Assembly: GCA_029747015.1 (NCBI GenBank)
Contig: JAKOGI010001975.1
Coordinates: forward strand, 1 to 64,000
DNA from: Carnegiea gigantea
Taxonomy: Eukaryota > Streptophyta > Magnoliopsida > Caryophyllales > Cactaceae
Direction: 5' to 3'
Length of the DNA: 64,000 bases
Shown here: in pieces, positions 30,675 to 42,722 of the stretch
How positions within the stretch are numbered: position 1 is the stretch's first letter
Layout: each line of letters opens with the position of its first letter
The notes under the pieces: generated by a model
Seen by the model: the letters and a program-made list of their open reading frames with translations, nothing else
The model's database searches: none
What the model was told of the DNA's origin: nothing
Made by a program: the position numbers and the translations under genes

Positions 30675-31570
30675 TGATAAGTGCTTAGAGTTTACTTTAT
30701 TTTGGGGTCATTTTGTTGCATTTTTAGGGAGATTTGTGAACTTTATGTTATAACCAACACTCATATTCCTGTTTCATGCTTAGGTATTGTTCTTTTCTGT
30801 GCCTTACAAGTTTTTAGACCTTTTTGCACCGGCTTTAACCCCCAATTGAATGTGATTTGACTCCCACGAATGCCCCTAAGTCACCATGCCAGTGGAGGTA
30901 AAGAAGAGCCAGAACATTTCGAGACAGAGGTAACCACTGATGCTCTGTGGTGAAGGCTACGGTCCATAGTGAGCCTAAAAGTGCTTGCCTCTTTGTTTTC
31001 CTTCGTCTTATGGCTGAGGATTTCGAGTCTAGGCTTAAAAGGGATTGTTCGGCCGTAGAAAAAGAAGAGAAACTGATCTCACTTTAACACTCATTTTTCT
31101 CATATTTTTCATTAGAATTAGGATTCTTGGTTTGTATTTTAGAGTAAGAGAAGAAATTGAAGAAAAGCTTTGGCTTTTGGACGTTTGATGATGGGGTCAC
31201 CATTGGAAAATCACCATTGCTACTAAGCTTTCTCTCCCTTTAGTATGTTTTTTGAACTCTTGTTTTAGATGTTGTTATTTTGAACATGAGTGAGTCGTTT
31301 ATTTAATCTAGGGATTTGTTAGCCAAAGTATTGATGTTGGATCCTAAATCATCATTGCTTGTGCTTATTCTATGTTGGAATGATTGAATTCTACCATGTA
31401 ATTGAAGTGTTATAAGTGAATTTTGGCTAAATTTACTTGCTTATTCTAGATAGTTAAGTGAAGTACTAAAAGGAGAAATCTGCTATCTGACCGATAAGAT
31501 AGGACTTGAATCAGTAATACCTGAAAGAGATTTGTTTGTTAAGAGAAAACTTTAGCAAATCAAAAAAACT
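30675..31570 (+). mobile_element. A2 3' LTR, truncated at 31570
   Basis: Begins TGATAAGTGCTTAG and follows the A1/A2 LTR and the A3 LTRs (minus) through GGGGTCATTTTG, a CCACGG-type palindrome remnant near 30950, and AGTGAAGTACTAAAAG near 31453. After about 896 of 1253 bases it switches directly into the middle of the E7 LTR. The fusion joins the interior of one LTR to the interior of another, which suggests a deletion. Confidence 0.75.
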
Positions 31571-32853
31571 GTGAGTGAATTTGTTTTATAAATTGAATTA
31601 TGCCAAAATATGTGTTTGATGTTTATGATGGGTGTTCATGTTGTTATGGCCTAAGTGTTGACAGGATGCTTACCATGTTTTGAAAGTTTCTTTGTTTTCT
31701 AAATAAAGTGGGTTGATTGGTTTAAGTTTGAAAAAAAGGGCTATGCTTGTGAAAATTGTGGTCATGTTAAAACACTTTGTTGCTGAGAATAAAAGGGCTT
31801 GCATTATAGTCAGGTTCCAACAAATTGTGTGGGCTATGCATTCCAAGCCAAGGATTACCGTGCATTTCGGGTTTCTAAAGATTAACATTTGCATAGTAGG
31901 CTAATATTATTCTGATGAGGGTAAAGTACGTTATAGACTTTAATGTGTCCTGGGAACCTAAGTGTTTAATGGGTATGCATCTCACCCGTATTGAGAAGGA
32001 ACTAAGGACAATGCCCTGAGAATTAATTTTAAGTCCATTAAGTGAAGTGTTATAAATTCCTGTGGATTTTAACCCTAAATAGTATCTTAAAAAGGATTTC
32101 AATTTCATTCTACTGAAAGTTACAAAAAGCGATTTCTTACATTATACTACTATTATGTTCTTATTATTTGAGTGCTATTAAGTAATGCATAGCATGCAAA
32201 GGTTTTCGATTTTAAGTGCTGGCTACTCACTAAGCGTATAGTTTGCTCATCCCCTCTTTTCCCCTTTGTCCAGGTTCAGAAGGTTCTGTGTTCATGCAGA
32301 AAAATTCTTTTATGTGTTATTATATGTTAGGGGATGTTGATGCATTACCTTATTTTATTTGAATGTTCTTCTCATAATTTGGATGATAAGGAGCTTTATC
32401 TTTTAGACTTGTGATGCTGTAATGCATTAATAGATTGGATCTGATCGCCTCCCTAAGGTTAACGCCACCTACCCTATCCTTGAACATGTAATATTCTATT
32501 AAGCGAGACAAAGGTTGATGGATATTCGGGTGTGTGGCCCGTGAAGACTTGTTATTTCTTTGAACCTAGTTAGTATTCTGTTTATTTGGTGATGTGTACT
32601 TCCAGTGCCTAGCTCATTGAGTAAGTGACATGAACATCGTCACTGGTGTTTTACAGGTTGACTCGCTTTAATTCTTGCGTAGCGCAACTTTACGAGCGGG
32701 ACCTAACATTTTCTTTAAGGGATGAAAAACAAATCAGTTCCTTATTGTGTCATGAGCTCTTTAAGAACTATTTTAACCTATAATTTAGCCTTAAGGATTC
32801 CATAATGGATTCCTGGCCATGTAATATTCCTCCTATAGAAGGGAGGTGTTACA
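31571..32853 (+). mobile_element. E7 5' LTR, 3' half only
   Basis: Matches 55947-57238 over its whole length, including the ACTCACT...GCTCATCCC module (32221-32255), TTGATGGATAT(T/C)CGGGTGTG (32516) and the end GGAGGTGTTACA. About 1.35 kb of the LTR start is missing. Confidence 0.85.
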
Positions 32854-32872
32854 TTTGGTGGTATCCGAGCTA
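32854..32872 (+). other. E7 primer binding site (degenerate tRNA-iMet)
   Basis: TTTGGTGGTATCCGAGC follows the LTR end; the intact form is TGGTATCAGAGC. One change and nearby insertions separate it from the consensus. Positions 32873-33931 after it hold no recognisable gene: this is leader sequence. Confidence 0.75.
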
Positions 32873-33931
32873 TAGGTTGCATCATGATCCACTTATGTGT
32901 GTAAATTGGCTGGAAGTGTGTGATTAATATATTATCCATGATTATTTCTATGATTTATAAATATATGTTCACATGTTTGATGTCATGGTTAGGATGGCGT
33001 TTGCCCTTAGCGACTTTGTGTTCATGCCCTTCTAGCTGGCGGCTTATAATGTTGTCTTCTTGTGGAGATGTATTGAACAATTCAATGATATGGGCCTAGA
33101 ACGCATAAGAGCTGACCATAGAGTCAAGTATTTTGTGAGGAAAATTCGGACTGCAAGTCCATGGGTAGAGATTGCTACCAATCTCCGCCAAATGATGCTC
33201 CCTCATAAGTGGATTGATTGCACCTGTTGCAAGATGGTGACTTCTCCTCTCCAAGTTGAGCCTTAACCTGGGTGATAACTCAGTAGAGAGGCAAGCAGTA
33301 GTCAACCAGCTCATTCTAAATGAGCTGGTAGGGCCTGTTCAAGGACGAATGATCCCTAGGGGCAAGAAGGGAGGATAAGCCTTATGAACAGTTAGACGTT
33401 AAACCCTTTTATGCAATCCGTTCAAGCAGTAAGGTGTGGAAGGGTAGCCTCTATGTAGGTGCAATAAGTTAATGCTAACTACCCTAAGGGTTGGGAAGGC
33501 ACTATAACTCGCATGCGCGAGCTTTATGGCAACTAGTGGAGTAACTAGCCATGCAGCCCAAATATGATGATTCTGACCAGTTTGTAGTAGTAGACTTAGT
33601 TAACTGCATTGTGATCTAAACTCTAACCAGGATTATTAAAATAGTTGGTAACATTCATTGACTATAAGTCATAAATTTTATAACTGACTATGTGAATGAT
33701 ACTGAACCACCTACTGACTGGTAAGTGCTTAAACTACCTATAATTATTTATCTATGTATGGTGTATGAATGCCACTATTATTGTGTAATTAAGTTAGTAC
33801 GTTTGTGAGGTTATATGAACTGATGTATGTGTTTGAATGATGCTTGTGAATCAACTACTATGAATGTAACTTTTCTTTTCTAGTCAGTGGAGCTAAGTAG
33901 TATATGCATGTATGTGTATCTCTATGAGCAA

Positions 33932-34811
33932 ATGCCACCTAGGATAACACCACCACTATCTCCTCCTGAGCCAACAGCCATGGACATAATCTGTAAGTTT
34001 AACAAGCTTAAACCGCAAAATTTAAGGGAGGACCTGACCTATTACTAGATGAAGAGTGGTAAAGTAAGATACAGAACTTATTTGATGTATTGGAGTGTCC
34101 TGAATGCTTTGAAGATCAGTTAACCACCTATCAATTGGAAAGGGAGGTAGAATATTGGTAGGAAATGTTTAAAACCCGTGAAGGAGAGTAAGTCTTGACT
34201 GGGCTAAGTTCAAGAACCTTATGGGTGCTAAGTATTATCCTAAGAATGTCAAATGCGCTAAGAAGTAGGAGTTTCTTAGGTTTAAGCATGGAAAGACTAC
34301 GAGTGTGATGGAGTCTGTAGCTATGTTCAATGAGCTTAGTTGCTTTGCTCCTATTTATGTAGCCACTGATGAGATGAGGATGGAGTAATTTGAAAATGGG
34401 TTGAAGAGTAAACTTAAGGAATTAGTAGCAAGCCACTCTTATGCCAACTTCCAAGTGATGTACCAAAAAACTATTCAAATAGCTTGGGTAATGGATGAGA
34501 ATGAAGCTATGGAAAGAAAAGAGGTACGAGCAAAGATAAAGTTTGGTTCGGGAAGTTCTAACCCCCTAACCTGAGAAGAACCTCAAAAGGTTCAATCTCA
34601 GGCAGTTTTAAAACAAGGGAAAGCAACTGAAAGGGTTGGGGAAAGGAGGCTCTGTGATAAGTGCTTCTATCACCACTCTGGACCTTGTAGAGGTGCACGG
34701 GGGCAATGTTACGGTTGTGGTGGATTTGGACACTTAGTAGCCAATTGCTCAAAGGGTACTTGGAACAACCGAGGCAATCCCCAATGGTAGAACTATAGAC
34801 CCCAGCAATTA
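33932..34811 (+). pseudogene. Tekay gag, broken (E7)
   Basis: A start ATGCCACCTAGGATAACACC opens a proline-rich leader, MPPRITPPLSPPEPTAMD. Capsid-like phrases are scattered in shifted frames; an intact match is not visible in the middle. The zinc knuckle CYGCGGFGHLVANC (34707-34748) is intact and in the same frame as the protease that follows. Several stops in the first two thirds. Confidence 0.7.
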
Positions 34812-35104
34812 GTGCCACAGAGTCACCTTCCAGTCGCTAGCAAGAGAGAAGGCAAGAAGCCTCAAGCCGGGAACCGGGTTTTCTACCTTGGTGAAAACCA
34901 AGAGGAGGATCCTAATGCAGTCCTGATAGGCATTTTGCTTCTTGAAAAAACTTATGCACATGTTCTATTTGGTTCTAGTGTGAGTCAATCTTTTGTGACC
35001 TATGAGTTCGCTACCAAACTTTCTATAGATCCATCTAAAATGGATCAGGTATTATGTGTGACTACCCCAAGGGGCTTTGTGCTACAAACTATTGTTATAT
35101 ATAA
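34812..35104 (+). pseudogene. Tekay protease, 5' part (E7), interrupted by A3
   Basis: Reads GNRVFYLGENQEEDPNAVLI, then the active-site region AHVLFGSSVSQSFVTYEFAT. Intact relatives have FDSGASHSFI; here the catalytic Asp is replaced by Gly. The frame continues across the A3 insertion once the insert and one copy of AAACT are discounted, resuming at 43973 with a block containing KNLPANLVKIEMQGF and ILGMDWLAKYQV. Confidence 0.8.
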
Positions 35105-35109
35105 AAACT

Positions 35110-36356
35110 TGACACGTCTACAAGCGTACGGGTGTTCTAGTTTAGATTCAAATATCATCCTCAGGAACCAAAGTAATCTATCATGTTTATATCCTCTTGA
35201 AATGCTAAGCAATCGATCTTGTCAATCAGCTGATTTAACCACACTAACTAATTAATTGGGAATTCAATCAAATTGAAGCATTTAGGGATTTGATTCACCA
35301 AGTAAAGAGTCGGATTATAGAGTTAACCATGCGCTTTTCATAAGTTAGATGATTCAAGGAATTACAATCGAGTTAAATTTAATCCTTTCTTTTGAAATAA
35401 ACTAAAATGAATTCAACTAACACTCTTTCAAGTGTCCTTGATTTAGTTTAGGTTAAATATTTATGAATGCTAAGTCTCATCTTAACATACAACCCTCTTT
35501 TAAGTTTTCCTAAGTCAAGTTCTATCAAGGCGATCTAATAGCAAGTTTTAGTTTTCAGTACTTCACCTGATTATCTAATATAAGCAAGCAAAATTGGCTA
35601 AACTTTACTCAGAACATTCGAATCTTAAGATAGAAATAAATCATTCCAGCACAGTTTAAGCATAAGATCAAAGAAATTAAAGATCTAACTTCAACACTAT
35701 GGCTAGCAAATCCCTAGATTAAATTAAACTACTCACTCATATTTCAAATTCAACTATAACTAACACAAGAGTTCAAGGAAAAATTCAAAGGGAAGGAAAG
35801 CTTTACAACAATGGTAGCCCTTTAATGGTGTCACGATCTCCAACCTTCCAAGTGCAAGATTCTCCTTTTAATTCTACCTTTTGCTCTAAAATCAAACTAG
35901 AAATTCTAACTAAAATATGAGTGATGGATGAAAGAATGATGGATGGATGATATGCCTGCTAGCTTCAATCAAAAAAACCTCTTTTAAGCGCAAAACTGAG
36001 CTTCTTCAGCCGCACAATGAAGGAAGATGAAGAGGTTAGCTGTTATAGGATCACCACAGCCCATGGTAAACACCACGGGCAGACCGTGGTGCCAGCTGGT
36101 CTTGAAAGCTTCTGCTCTTCTCTTACTCCACGGGCATAGTATTTAGGATTTGGGGAACCCCCATGAAGAGCTAAGATGCACTCAAGTACGGGCCAATTGT
36201 TAGGTCAAATAGTCTAAAATCCTACAAAAATTACCAAAGAACTATACCCAAGTATAAAACGCGAATAGGAGTATAGATTATAACATAAAGCCCATAAATT
36301 CTCGAAAAAGTGCTACAAAATGACCCCAAAAATGAAGTATATAGAAGCACTTATCA
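35110..36356 (-). mobile_element. A3 3' LTR
   Basis: Plus strand from TGACACGTCTACAAGC to GTGCTTATCA... end at TTATCA; minus-strand start TGATAAGTGCTTC. 1247 bp. The palindrome ACCACGGGCAGACCGTGGT lies near 36078. Confidence 0.85.
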
Positions 36357-38050
36357 AAACTCCCCCATGCTTGAACCGTTGCTTATCCCAAAGCAACACT
36401 AAGACCCACCTTAAGTAAACAGCCGTAGCAGCATCAATAATCACATTGACCCAAAGGTTAGCCCAAAAACATTTTTTAAATAGATAAGAGAAGGAAGCTT
36501 TCGAAATTTTAGCGAAGACCTTCACATCGAGTATGACAAAGCCACCCAAATCATCTAAACAATCATATTGACACATGCATTAGGTAGAGCTATGAGAACC
36601 GATAGAACCTCACTTTAGAAATGTAACTCTCATCACTCATGTGTTGAAAATATAGCCTGGTTCACTCCCATCTCATTCCAAAGAAACAAATCTACCATAA
36701 GCTTGCTAAAATGCTCCAATTCGCCATCTTTGGAATGCAAAACATACAAGGCAACCATAAGGAATTAAGAAGGGTTGTAATGAAGTTAAAAGTAGAGGTT
36801 AGGAGGGGAAAATAGAATTTGGAACTTGTGGAGTAACAAGCCAAAGACTATGAGCACAATGTTCACCTTTCAATTTTTACATAAATTGAACTCCTCAATC
36901 CTACTCATCCAATATACACAAGAAATCCCCTAAGTGAATCCAAAATAAGAGAAAGTGCTAAAGTAAATTCCATCCAAAATCAATGCCAAAAACCCATTTT
37001 TTCTTTCCTTTTTTTGTTTCATTCAATTTGTCCTTTCCTTTTTCTCTTTTTTTTCTTTTTTTTAGAAATATCTTTTTTGTTTATTTTGTTTTTTTCAAAG
37101 AGAATGGTTATGGCAAAGATTTCTAAACACAAATCAACACTTCTCCAAGATCCCACAACACCAGCCCAAGTAGTACTAAGGGAATTTACATAAGAAGCTT
37201 AGCAATCCCTTTGACATCCAAACAAACCATGCCCCAAAAAGCTAACAACACCCACAAGCTACTCCAAAGTAGAAATGAAACTCAATAATTTTGGCGTTAA
37301 AGGGTAAGTTATGTATTTGGCCAAGGGTTACATTGGAGGTTCATAGTAAGAAAACAATGTCAAGGCTCAAAAGCGGTAACAAGGGTTGAAGTGGTCATCA
37401 CAAGGGTGGCTTTTTTATCAATGTATCTCATTAATTCAAAGAATGCCTCAATCATGTTTGCCTAAATGTGCATGCAAAATGAGATCTTGAATGAGAGTCC
37501 AAGCAAGTTCTAGAGACTTAGAATCTAGGAAGAGTCACACATGAGAAGAAACAAGAGGCTAAAATTGATGAATTACTCCATTAAGCTCAAATTCCCACGA
37601 GTCAACTACCAAAGCTTAACTAGCTCATTGAATCACACATGCCAAAAAAATCATGCAAAGAGTCATCGGGCAATCATCCCGCATCCAATATGATAATCAT
37701 ATCAGGAATAACAACGTCAAAAATCTCATTATCAAACATTATTATTTATAAATGGGCTTAACAAAAGGTTAATTGAGGCTAAAAGAACACTACCTAGTCT
37801 AAAGATCATCATCAGAGGATTTTATTATTATTTTCTTTGTTTTTTTTTGGGTCAATATTTTGTTTTTTAATGCATGCATAACTACATAATACTAAAGTTA
37901 ATATGTAAAAGCTAATCCTAGATGAAAAGAAACCTAAATGCATCACTAACTTGCTCTAGCTACATGAGGTTAATCCTAAAATACAACTCTAAATGCAACC
38001 ATGCACAATATATACAATATATACACATATAGAAACCAAAAGGTCAGGCA
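36357..38050 (-). other. A3 3' non-coding region and polypurine tract
   Basis: No gene. The tract GCATGGGGGAGTTT (minus, 36370-36357) precedes the LTR start. T-rich runs on the plus strand at 37000-37095 and 37835-37870 match the A-rich runs of A1. Motif CATTGAGGGCA (minus) lies near 38090. Confidence 0.6.
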
Positions 38051-39465
38051 TCAGATGCCATCAACTTACTCCCCTATGCTTGGACAAATCAGTGCCCTCA
38101 ATGCAAGTGTAGACAGAGAAAAGGGAAGGGAGAGAGTAATAGGAATCAATCAGAAGGGAAGTGGGGGGGAGGGCGTAGAGGTTGACAAGAAGAGATATGT
38201 CAATCTCTCCAGGTCTCAAGACAAGCCTTATAGTCCTGAAAATATTATGTCTGGGTAGCAAGTATCCCACGGAGCTCGTCGTGCCATTCTTGGACAAAGT
38301 TATGAAGAGCGGCATTCTCAGAGGCAACATAGGCTCAAAGAGACACTTGCTCTTCCTGGATGGACGCAAGTGTATCTCATCAAAGTCAGTGGAGAAAAGA
38401 TGGGAAGAAGAACTAGGTCTACCCGAAGTAGTGAATAGGGCCAGAGGAGGTGCCGAGTGGACAACCGCAGCATCACTAAGTACCCAATAAAGATTAGCCC
38501 GATGAAGTAAGGTGGTTCGCTCAATATTGGAAAGTGACATGAGCCAATCCCTAGGGTAAATCTAACACAAACGTCCAGCTTCTACCTTACAGAAATTCAT
38601 TTGTTGAAAGTGGCTTTATTAAGTCGCTCGGACCCAGAAACTCTATCCTCAGGGTTAGGCTCAACTCCCAAAGATCTAGCAATGGAGGTGATAAGACCCG
38701 CAATAACTATCTTACCCACAGTACTTGTAGCTGCACTATACAATTGGGCTAAGAAAGACCCAAGGTATATCTGGTCACCATTCATCATACAGAATAAAAA
38801 GTATAACTCAGACAATCGAGGGACATTCAGACCATCTTCCCTAGCAAAGATACCACAACAGAGCATGCCTTAGGCCACCTGAATACAAGGGTTTCTAATA
38901 AGGGTGCCTTTACTAGTCCTGGTATTATACCTGTGATCCCCTAAAATCTCGTGTCAAAATGCATTCGGGTTGAACTCTCAGGAAACTTGACACAATAGCA
39001 AATCCAAACTAGGTGGAAAGCCAAATATGTCATTAAAGGCACTTAGGTTCAACTCATAAAACTGCCCTTGCAAATAGAATGAAATATAGTCCGCTTGACA
39101 TTGAGGCCCTCGAGTGACCTCAACATGCAAGGTACTCAAAACTTTAAGGGTGAGGTTTCAATATGTATGATCTTTCATCTCAATAAGTTGAGCTATGTAT
39201 CCCTTGCAAATAACCATTTAATATCACTCAACAACCCTAATTGTTCCAACAAAACCTCATCATAATAACAGGAAGCTACAATAACTCCACCACTTTAGAA
39301 ATTATAACGTGCAATATGATCGAGATTCGTTAAACCAAGGGGTTGTGAAGCATTACCTCGCTTCCTTGCATTTATGGATGTTCAAGAGGCCCGTGTGGCT
39401 CGTGGTGGTGCGTGGCTTGATGTCCCCACCTCTTAGGTACTCCTTAGCTTCTTCTTTGGTGCCAT
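38051..39465 (-). pseudogene. Athila-type post-pol ORF (env-position ORF), broken, copy A3
   Basis: Minus strand from an ATGGCACC start at 39465. Readable blocks in shifted frames: LGLTNLDHIARYNF, YYDEVLLEQLGLLSDIKWLF, then (38866-38597) IFAREDGLNVPRLSELYFLF, CMMNGDQIYLGSFLAQLYSA, ATSTVGKIVIAGLITSIARS, LGVEPNPEDRVSGSERLNKA, and NIERTTLLHRANLYWVL (38530). The same ORF in A1 and A2 shows TKGRIIIGGIVTIIARFLGV at this place, so the core with its GxIxIxGxIT pattern is the most conserved part. No catalytic motif is recognised. Confidence 0.65.
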
Positions 39466-40330
39466 AATGTGTAAATGTTTGAAGAATGTGAAAGAAAACC
39501 TCAAGAATGAGGTATGAGAGGGGAATGGAATTATAGGGTGTAACAAATGTAGAAAATAGGATGAAATGAAGAAATTTGGACTTATGAGATGGGGAAAAAA
39601 AATGGAGAACTTGAGTGAAAAATGAGGAAGAATTAGAGAGAGAAAAAATGGGCATGAAGAAAGGGTGAAGGTGAGATGAACTTGTAGAAGAAACGGTAAA
39701 AAGAGATGAAATTTATTTGAGAAAGAGAAAGATTAAGAGAAAAGGAAGATTTTAAGTGAAAATGGAGTGAAAATGGGAAGAAACAAGGGAGAAATTGAAG
39801 GTTTAGCAATGGAGTGTGTAGAGAGAGAAAGAGGGAGGTAGAGCGAGAATGGCTCAAGGTAGAAGAAGAAAATCTGGGAGAATAAAAGGTCGCCACAATC
39901 AAAGCCCTTGACCGTGGCTCGCAGCAGCTCACCACGGACCGTGGCCCTCACCATGGACTGTCTGTAATGAACGCTGCTTTGTTTTTTGTTTTGTTGAACG
40001 AGCCGGACCACGGATCGTATTGGAAAATACGGACCCCCCGTGGTTAGCCGCTTGACCCTCCCTCTTTTCTCTTCTTTTTTGTTTTTTTTTTTTGGTTTGA
40101 AAAACTACCTAAAATGGAAATCAAAGAAATAAAAGGGCTTGGATTGCCTCCCGAGAAGCGCTCTTTTAAGGTCAAGAGCTTGACCATCCCTCTATTCCAC
40201 TTCGAGTTCAGTGAAAATATAGGCATCGTTTTTGTTGCGAACCATGAAATTGAAATCTTTCAACTGAAGGTACCACCTCAGATATGCAGGTTGGAGGTCT
40301 TTTTCATCATCAAATGATCCTATAGAGTAT
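39466..40330 (-). promoter_or_regulatory. A3 spacer: pyrimidine-rich leader and inverted repeats
   Basis: On the minus strand this has the same order as 13800-14480 in A2: AAAGAGCGCTTCTCGGGAGG (40168-40149), an A-rich run, CCACGG/CCGTGG repeats (39905-40050, including CCACGGACCGTGG), then a CT-rich leader to the ATG. No gene; the long phenylalanine/serine-rich frames here are compositional. Confidence 0.55.
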
Positions 40331-41154
40331 TATTAGTGTGCTCCATCAAATGGGCCACTATCATCATGTTCAATCCTAAGATCTAAATCGACTCCTTCCC
40401 TAGGAGGTAAAGAAAGAACTACTTAGTCGAACCTGCAATAATCACTCATTGAAGATTCATTAGAAGTACAAGCCTCAACCTCAGGTACGCTAGGTGGCGT
40501 AGGAGCAGCAAACTTCACCTTAATATAACCATTGTTGGGATCCTCAGTAGAAATCCAATCAGAATCAAAAGGGTCAAGATAATTCCAACCATCCTCCATT
40601 TTAATCTCTGGAGAAAGGGGAAGTAACTCAGAAAGGGAAGAATTGTGGAAAACATCTTTCTCATACATAAAACAAAACGTAGCATAACACCCCTCTACTT
40701 AAAATGTTATCCGCCTCACTTTTACTTCAATAATGCAATCTGAAGTAGCCAAGAAGGGCCTACCAAGAATAATTTGGGCATTATTGATCTCAGTCATATC
40801 AACAATGATAAAATCTTCCAACACCCAAAAATCTCCTATTTTTATGGGCACATCCTCTAACGTACCGAAAGGTAGCATTTCAGAACCATCTGCTAATTGG
40901 AGTGAAAAAAATGCAGGTCACAATGTTCCTAAATGAAGCTTATGAAACATAGAGTAGGGCATCAAACTGACACTTGCACCAAGGTCACATAAGGCTCTTT
41001 CAATTTTCATTTTTCGTATGACACAGGGAATAGAAAAGCTACCTAGGTTAGGAAGTTTAGGTGGAAAGACTCTGGGAATCTCAAAGCTATCATTTTCTAC
41101 AAAGGTCATGTGCTCGCCACCATCATTTCTCTCCTTACTCTCAGCCCTGATCAT
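40331..41154 (-). pseudogene. Athila protease region and linker (A3)
   Basis: Reads FVENDSFEIPRVFPPKLPNL, GSFSIPCVIRKMKIERALCD, LGASVSLMPYSMFHKLHLGT. The active site DLGAS is intact here, unlike A2. The rest of the protease (QLADG..., ILGRPF) is in shifted frames to about 40730. A linker (40668-40423) reads LPLSPEIKMEDGWNYLDPFD and similar acidic sequence. It then ends without entering RT. Confidence 0.75.
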
Positions 41155-42458
41155 TGCTCTACCCTCCTCAGGTGGTATGTCCTGGGGTCCTCTATCCCTT
41201 CGTTCAAGGTAACATAATTACAATGCTCATGAGGGTTAGATTCGGGTTTACTATGCAGTTTACCCAGAGCTGTAGATGAATAAGTGGCTTATTAAGCTAT
41301 TTAGGCTTCCAACATCTTATTATAAGTAGTAGGCACATCAACTTTAGTGGCTAATTACTTTATGTACTCATCTTACATTTGTTGAGGCAAAAGCATACTC
41401 GCCATCATGGCTTCTCAGTTAGATTTTTAAGGGGCCTATTGGGAAATGGTGGTCTTTGAAATCCGGGGGGTTGCCTAGCATTCACTTAAGGCACGTTAGG
41501 AGGGTTAGACCTATATGAGAAATTCGGATGGTTCCTCCAACCCGGATTATAAGTAGGAATAAGGGTCGGTCTCGGGTTGAATTTATTAACATAACTTGGT
41601 CGCTACTGTTTTGGGCAAAAGGACTCCCAACTTGGCTATTCTTAGTCAAATAGTCAATGGAACCACATATTTCACATGATGTTGGAGGGGCACTAGAATT
41701 CACAGCATTCACACTCAATCATTCCAAACGTTGGGCCATAGCATCTATCTTAGCTTTAGGTAAAGTAAGTGCATCAACGTCAAGCTTATCTCTAACCCGC
41801 TTGGGTTGGCCTCGTTCGTTAGACCATTAAAAATTATTGAGTGCCATCTCCTCGATCAAATTGTAGGCTTCTTCCTCCGTCTTGCTCATCAAAGTTCCAC
41901 CCGCCGCTGCATATATGGTAGGCAGTACTTGTTGAGTGACTCCAATGTAGAAGGTTTGAATAAGCATCAACTTTTGGAGTCCATGGTGGGGGTATCAGTG
42001 CAATAAATCCTTGAACCACTCCCAAGCCTCATATAGCGACACATCTTCTTTTGAGTGAAGGTAGTGATTTGGTTCCTCAAACTCGCCATCTTGCTTGCTA
42101 GGAAATATTTAGCAAGAAACGCTCTAGTAAGCTCTTCCTATGTTGTGATGGAATCGGGAGGCAATGAATGGAGCCATGCCCTTGCCTTATCCATAAGTGA
42201 AAACGGGAATAAGCAAAGGCGGATGGCATTGGTAGAGACCCTGTTCATCTTCAAGGTATCGCACACCTCCAAAAAGGTTGAGATGTGAAGATTAGGGTCT
42301 TCCATTAGTAAGCCTCCAAATTGAGATTGCTTAACCATGGAGACAAGTGTTGACCTTGGCCTCCACAGCCAGTCTAGCTATGTAGATGAAATGCCTTGGA
42401 TGCTCGTGGTAAACAAATCCTAGAGTGTACTTCTTTGATCATTTCCTTCTCGAGCCAT
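41155..42458 (-). pseudogene. Athila gag, broken (A3)
   Basis: Start MAREGNDQRSTL at 42458, then a stop. Core at 42338-42138: QSQFGGLLMEDPNLHISTFL, EVCDTLKMNRVSTNAIRLCL, FPFSLMDKARAWLHSLPPD, nearly the same as the A2 gag core. The zinc-knuckle region (41685-41640) reads CEICGSIDYLTKNS, lacking the His and last Cys. Multiple stops elsewhere. Confidence 0.75.
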
Positions 42459-42699
42459 CTTTAGTGAGGTCTCACAAGCCTTGCATCTTTATGTCGCAAG
42501 TCTTTGCTTCTTCTACCTTAAACTGAAAGTCCTTTCTATCTTGGACCGAGTTCGTACAAGAATGGACTTCGCACAAAAGGGAAAAATCTCCTACAAGCTT
42601 GAACACCAACATTACCAATGTAATCAAAAGGGGAAAGAAAGGTAAAAAGAAACGCTTAGTCATTTTTGTAGGATTAACTTGACAATTAACAATTTTGGT

Positions 42700-42716
42700 C
42701 CCCAGCAATGGCGCCA
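42700..42716 (-). other. A3 primer binding site (tRNA-Asp type)
   Basis: Minus strand TGGCGCCATTGCTGGGG, six bases from the LTR end. One base different from the A2 site. Confidence 0.85.
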
Positions 42717-42722
42717 AAAACT

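Larger units (their letters stand above)
9079..31570 (+). mobile_element. A2: Athila-type deletion derivative, split by E4
   Basis: Order on the plus strand: LTR (9079-10331), primer site, gag, protease, part of integrase, inverted-repeat cluster, CT-rich leader, post-pol ORF (to 15709), interruption by E4 (15772-30149), remaining 3' non-coding DNA (30150-30674) and a truncated LTR (30675-31570). Reverse transcriptase and RNase H are absent: the protease linker passes straight into integrase at about 12930. About 850 bp of 3' non-coding DNA present in A1 (7216 to about 8063) is missing at the E4 junction, together with the left part of E4's own LTR, so a deletion followed the E4 insertion. 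Confidence 0.8.

Noticed and set aside
33060..33266. Small gene after the E7 primer site
   Set aside because: Falls in the element leader, has no start context or known motif, and an overlapping frame of equal length is open on the other strand.
40733..41212. Plus-strand frames opposite the A3 protease
   Set aside because: Antisense shadows of a recognised protease region.
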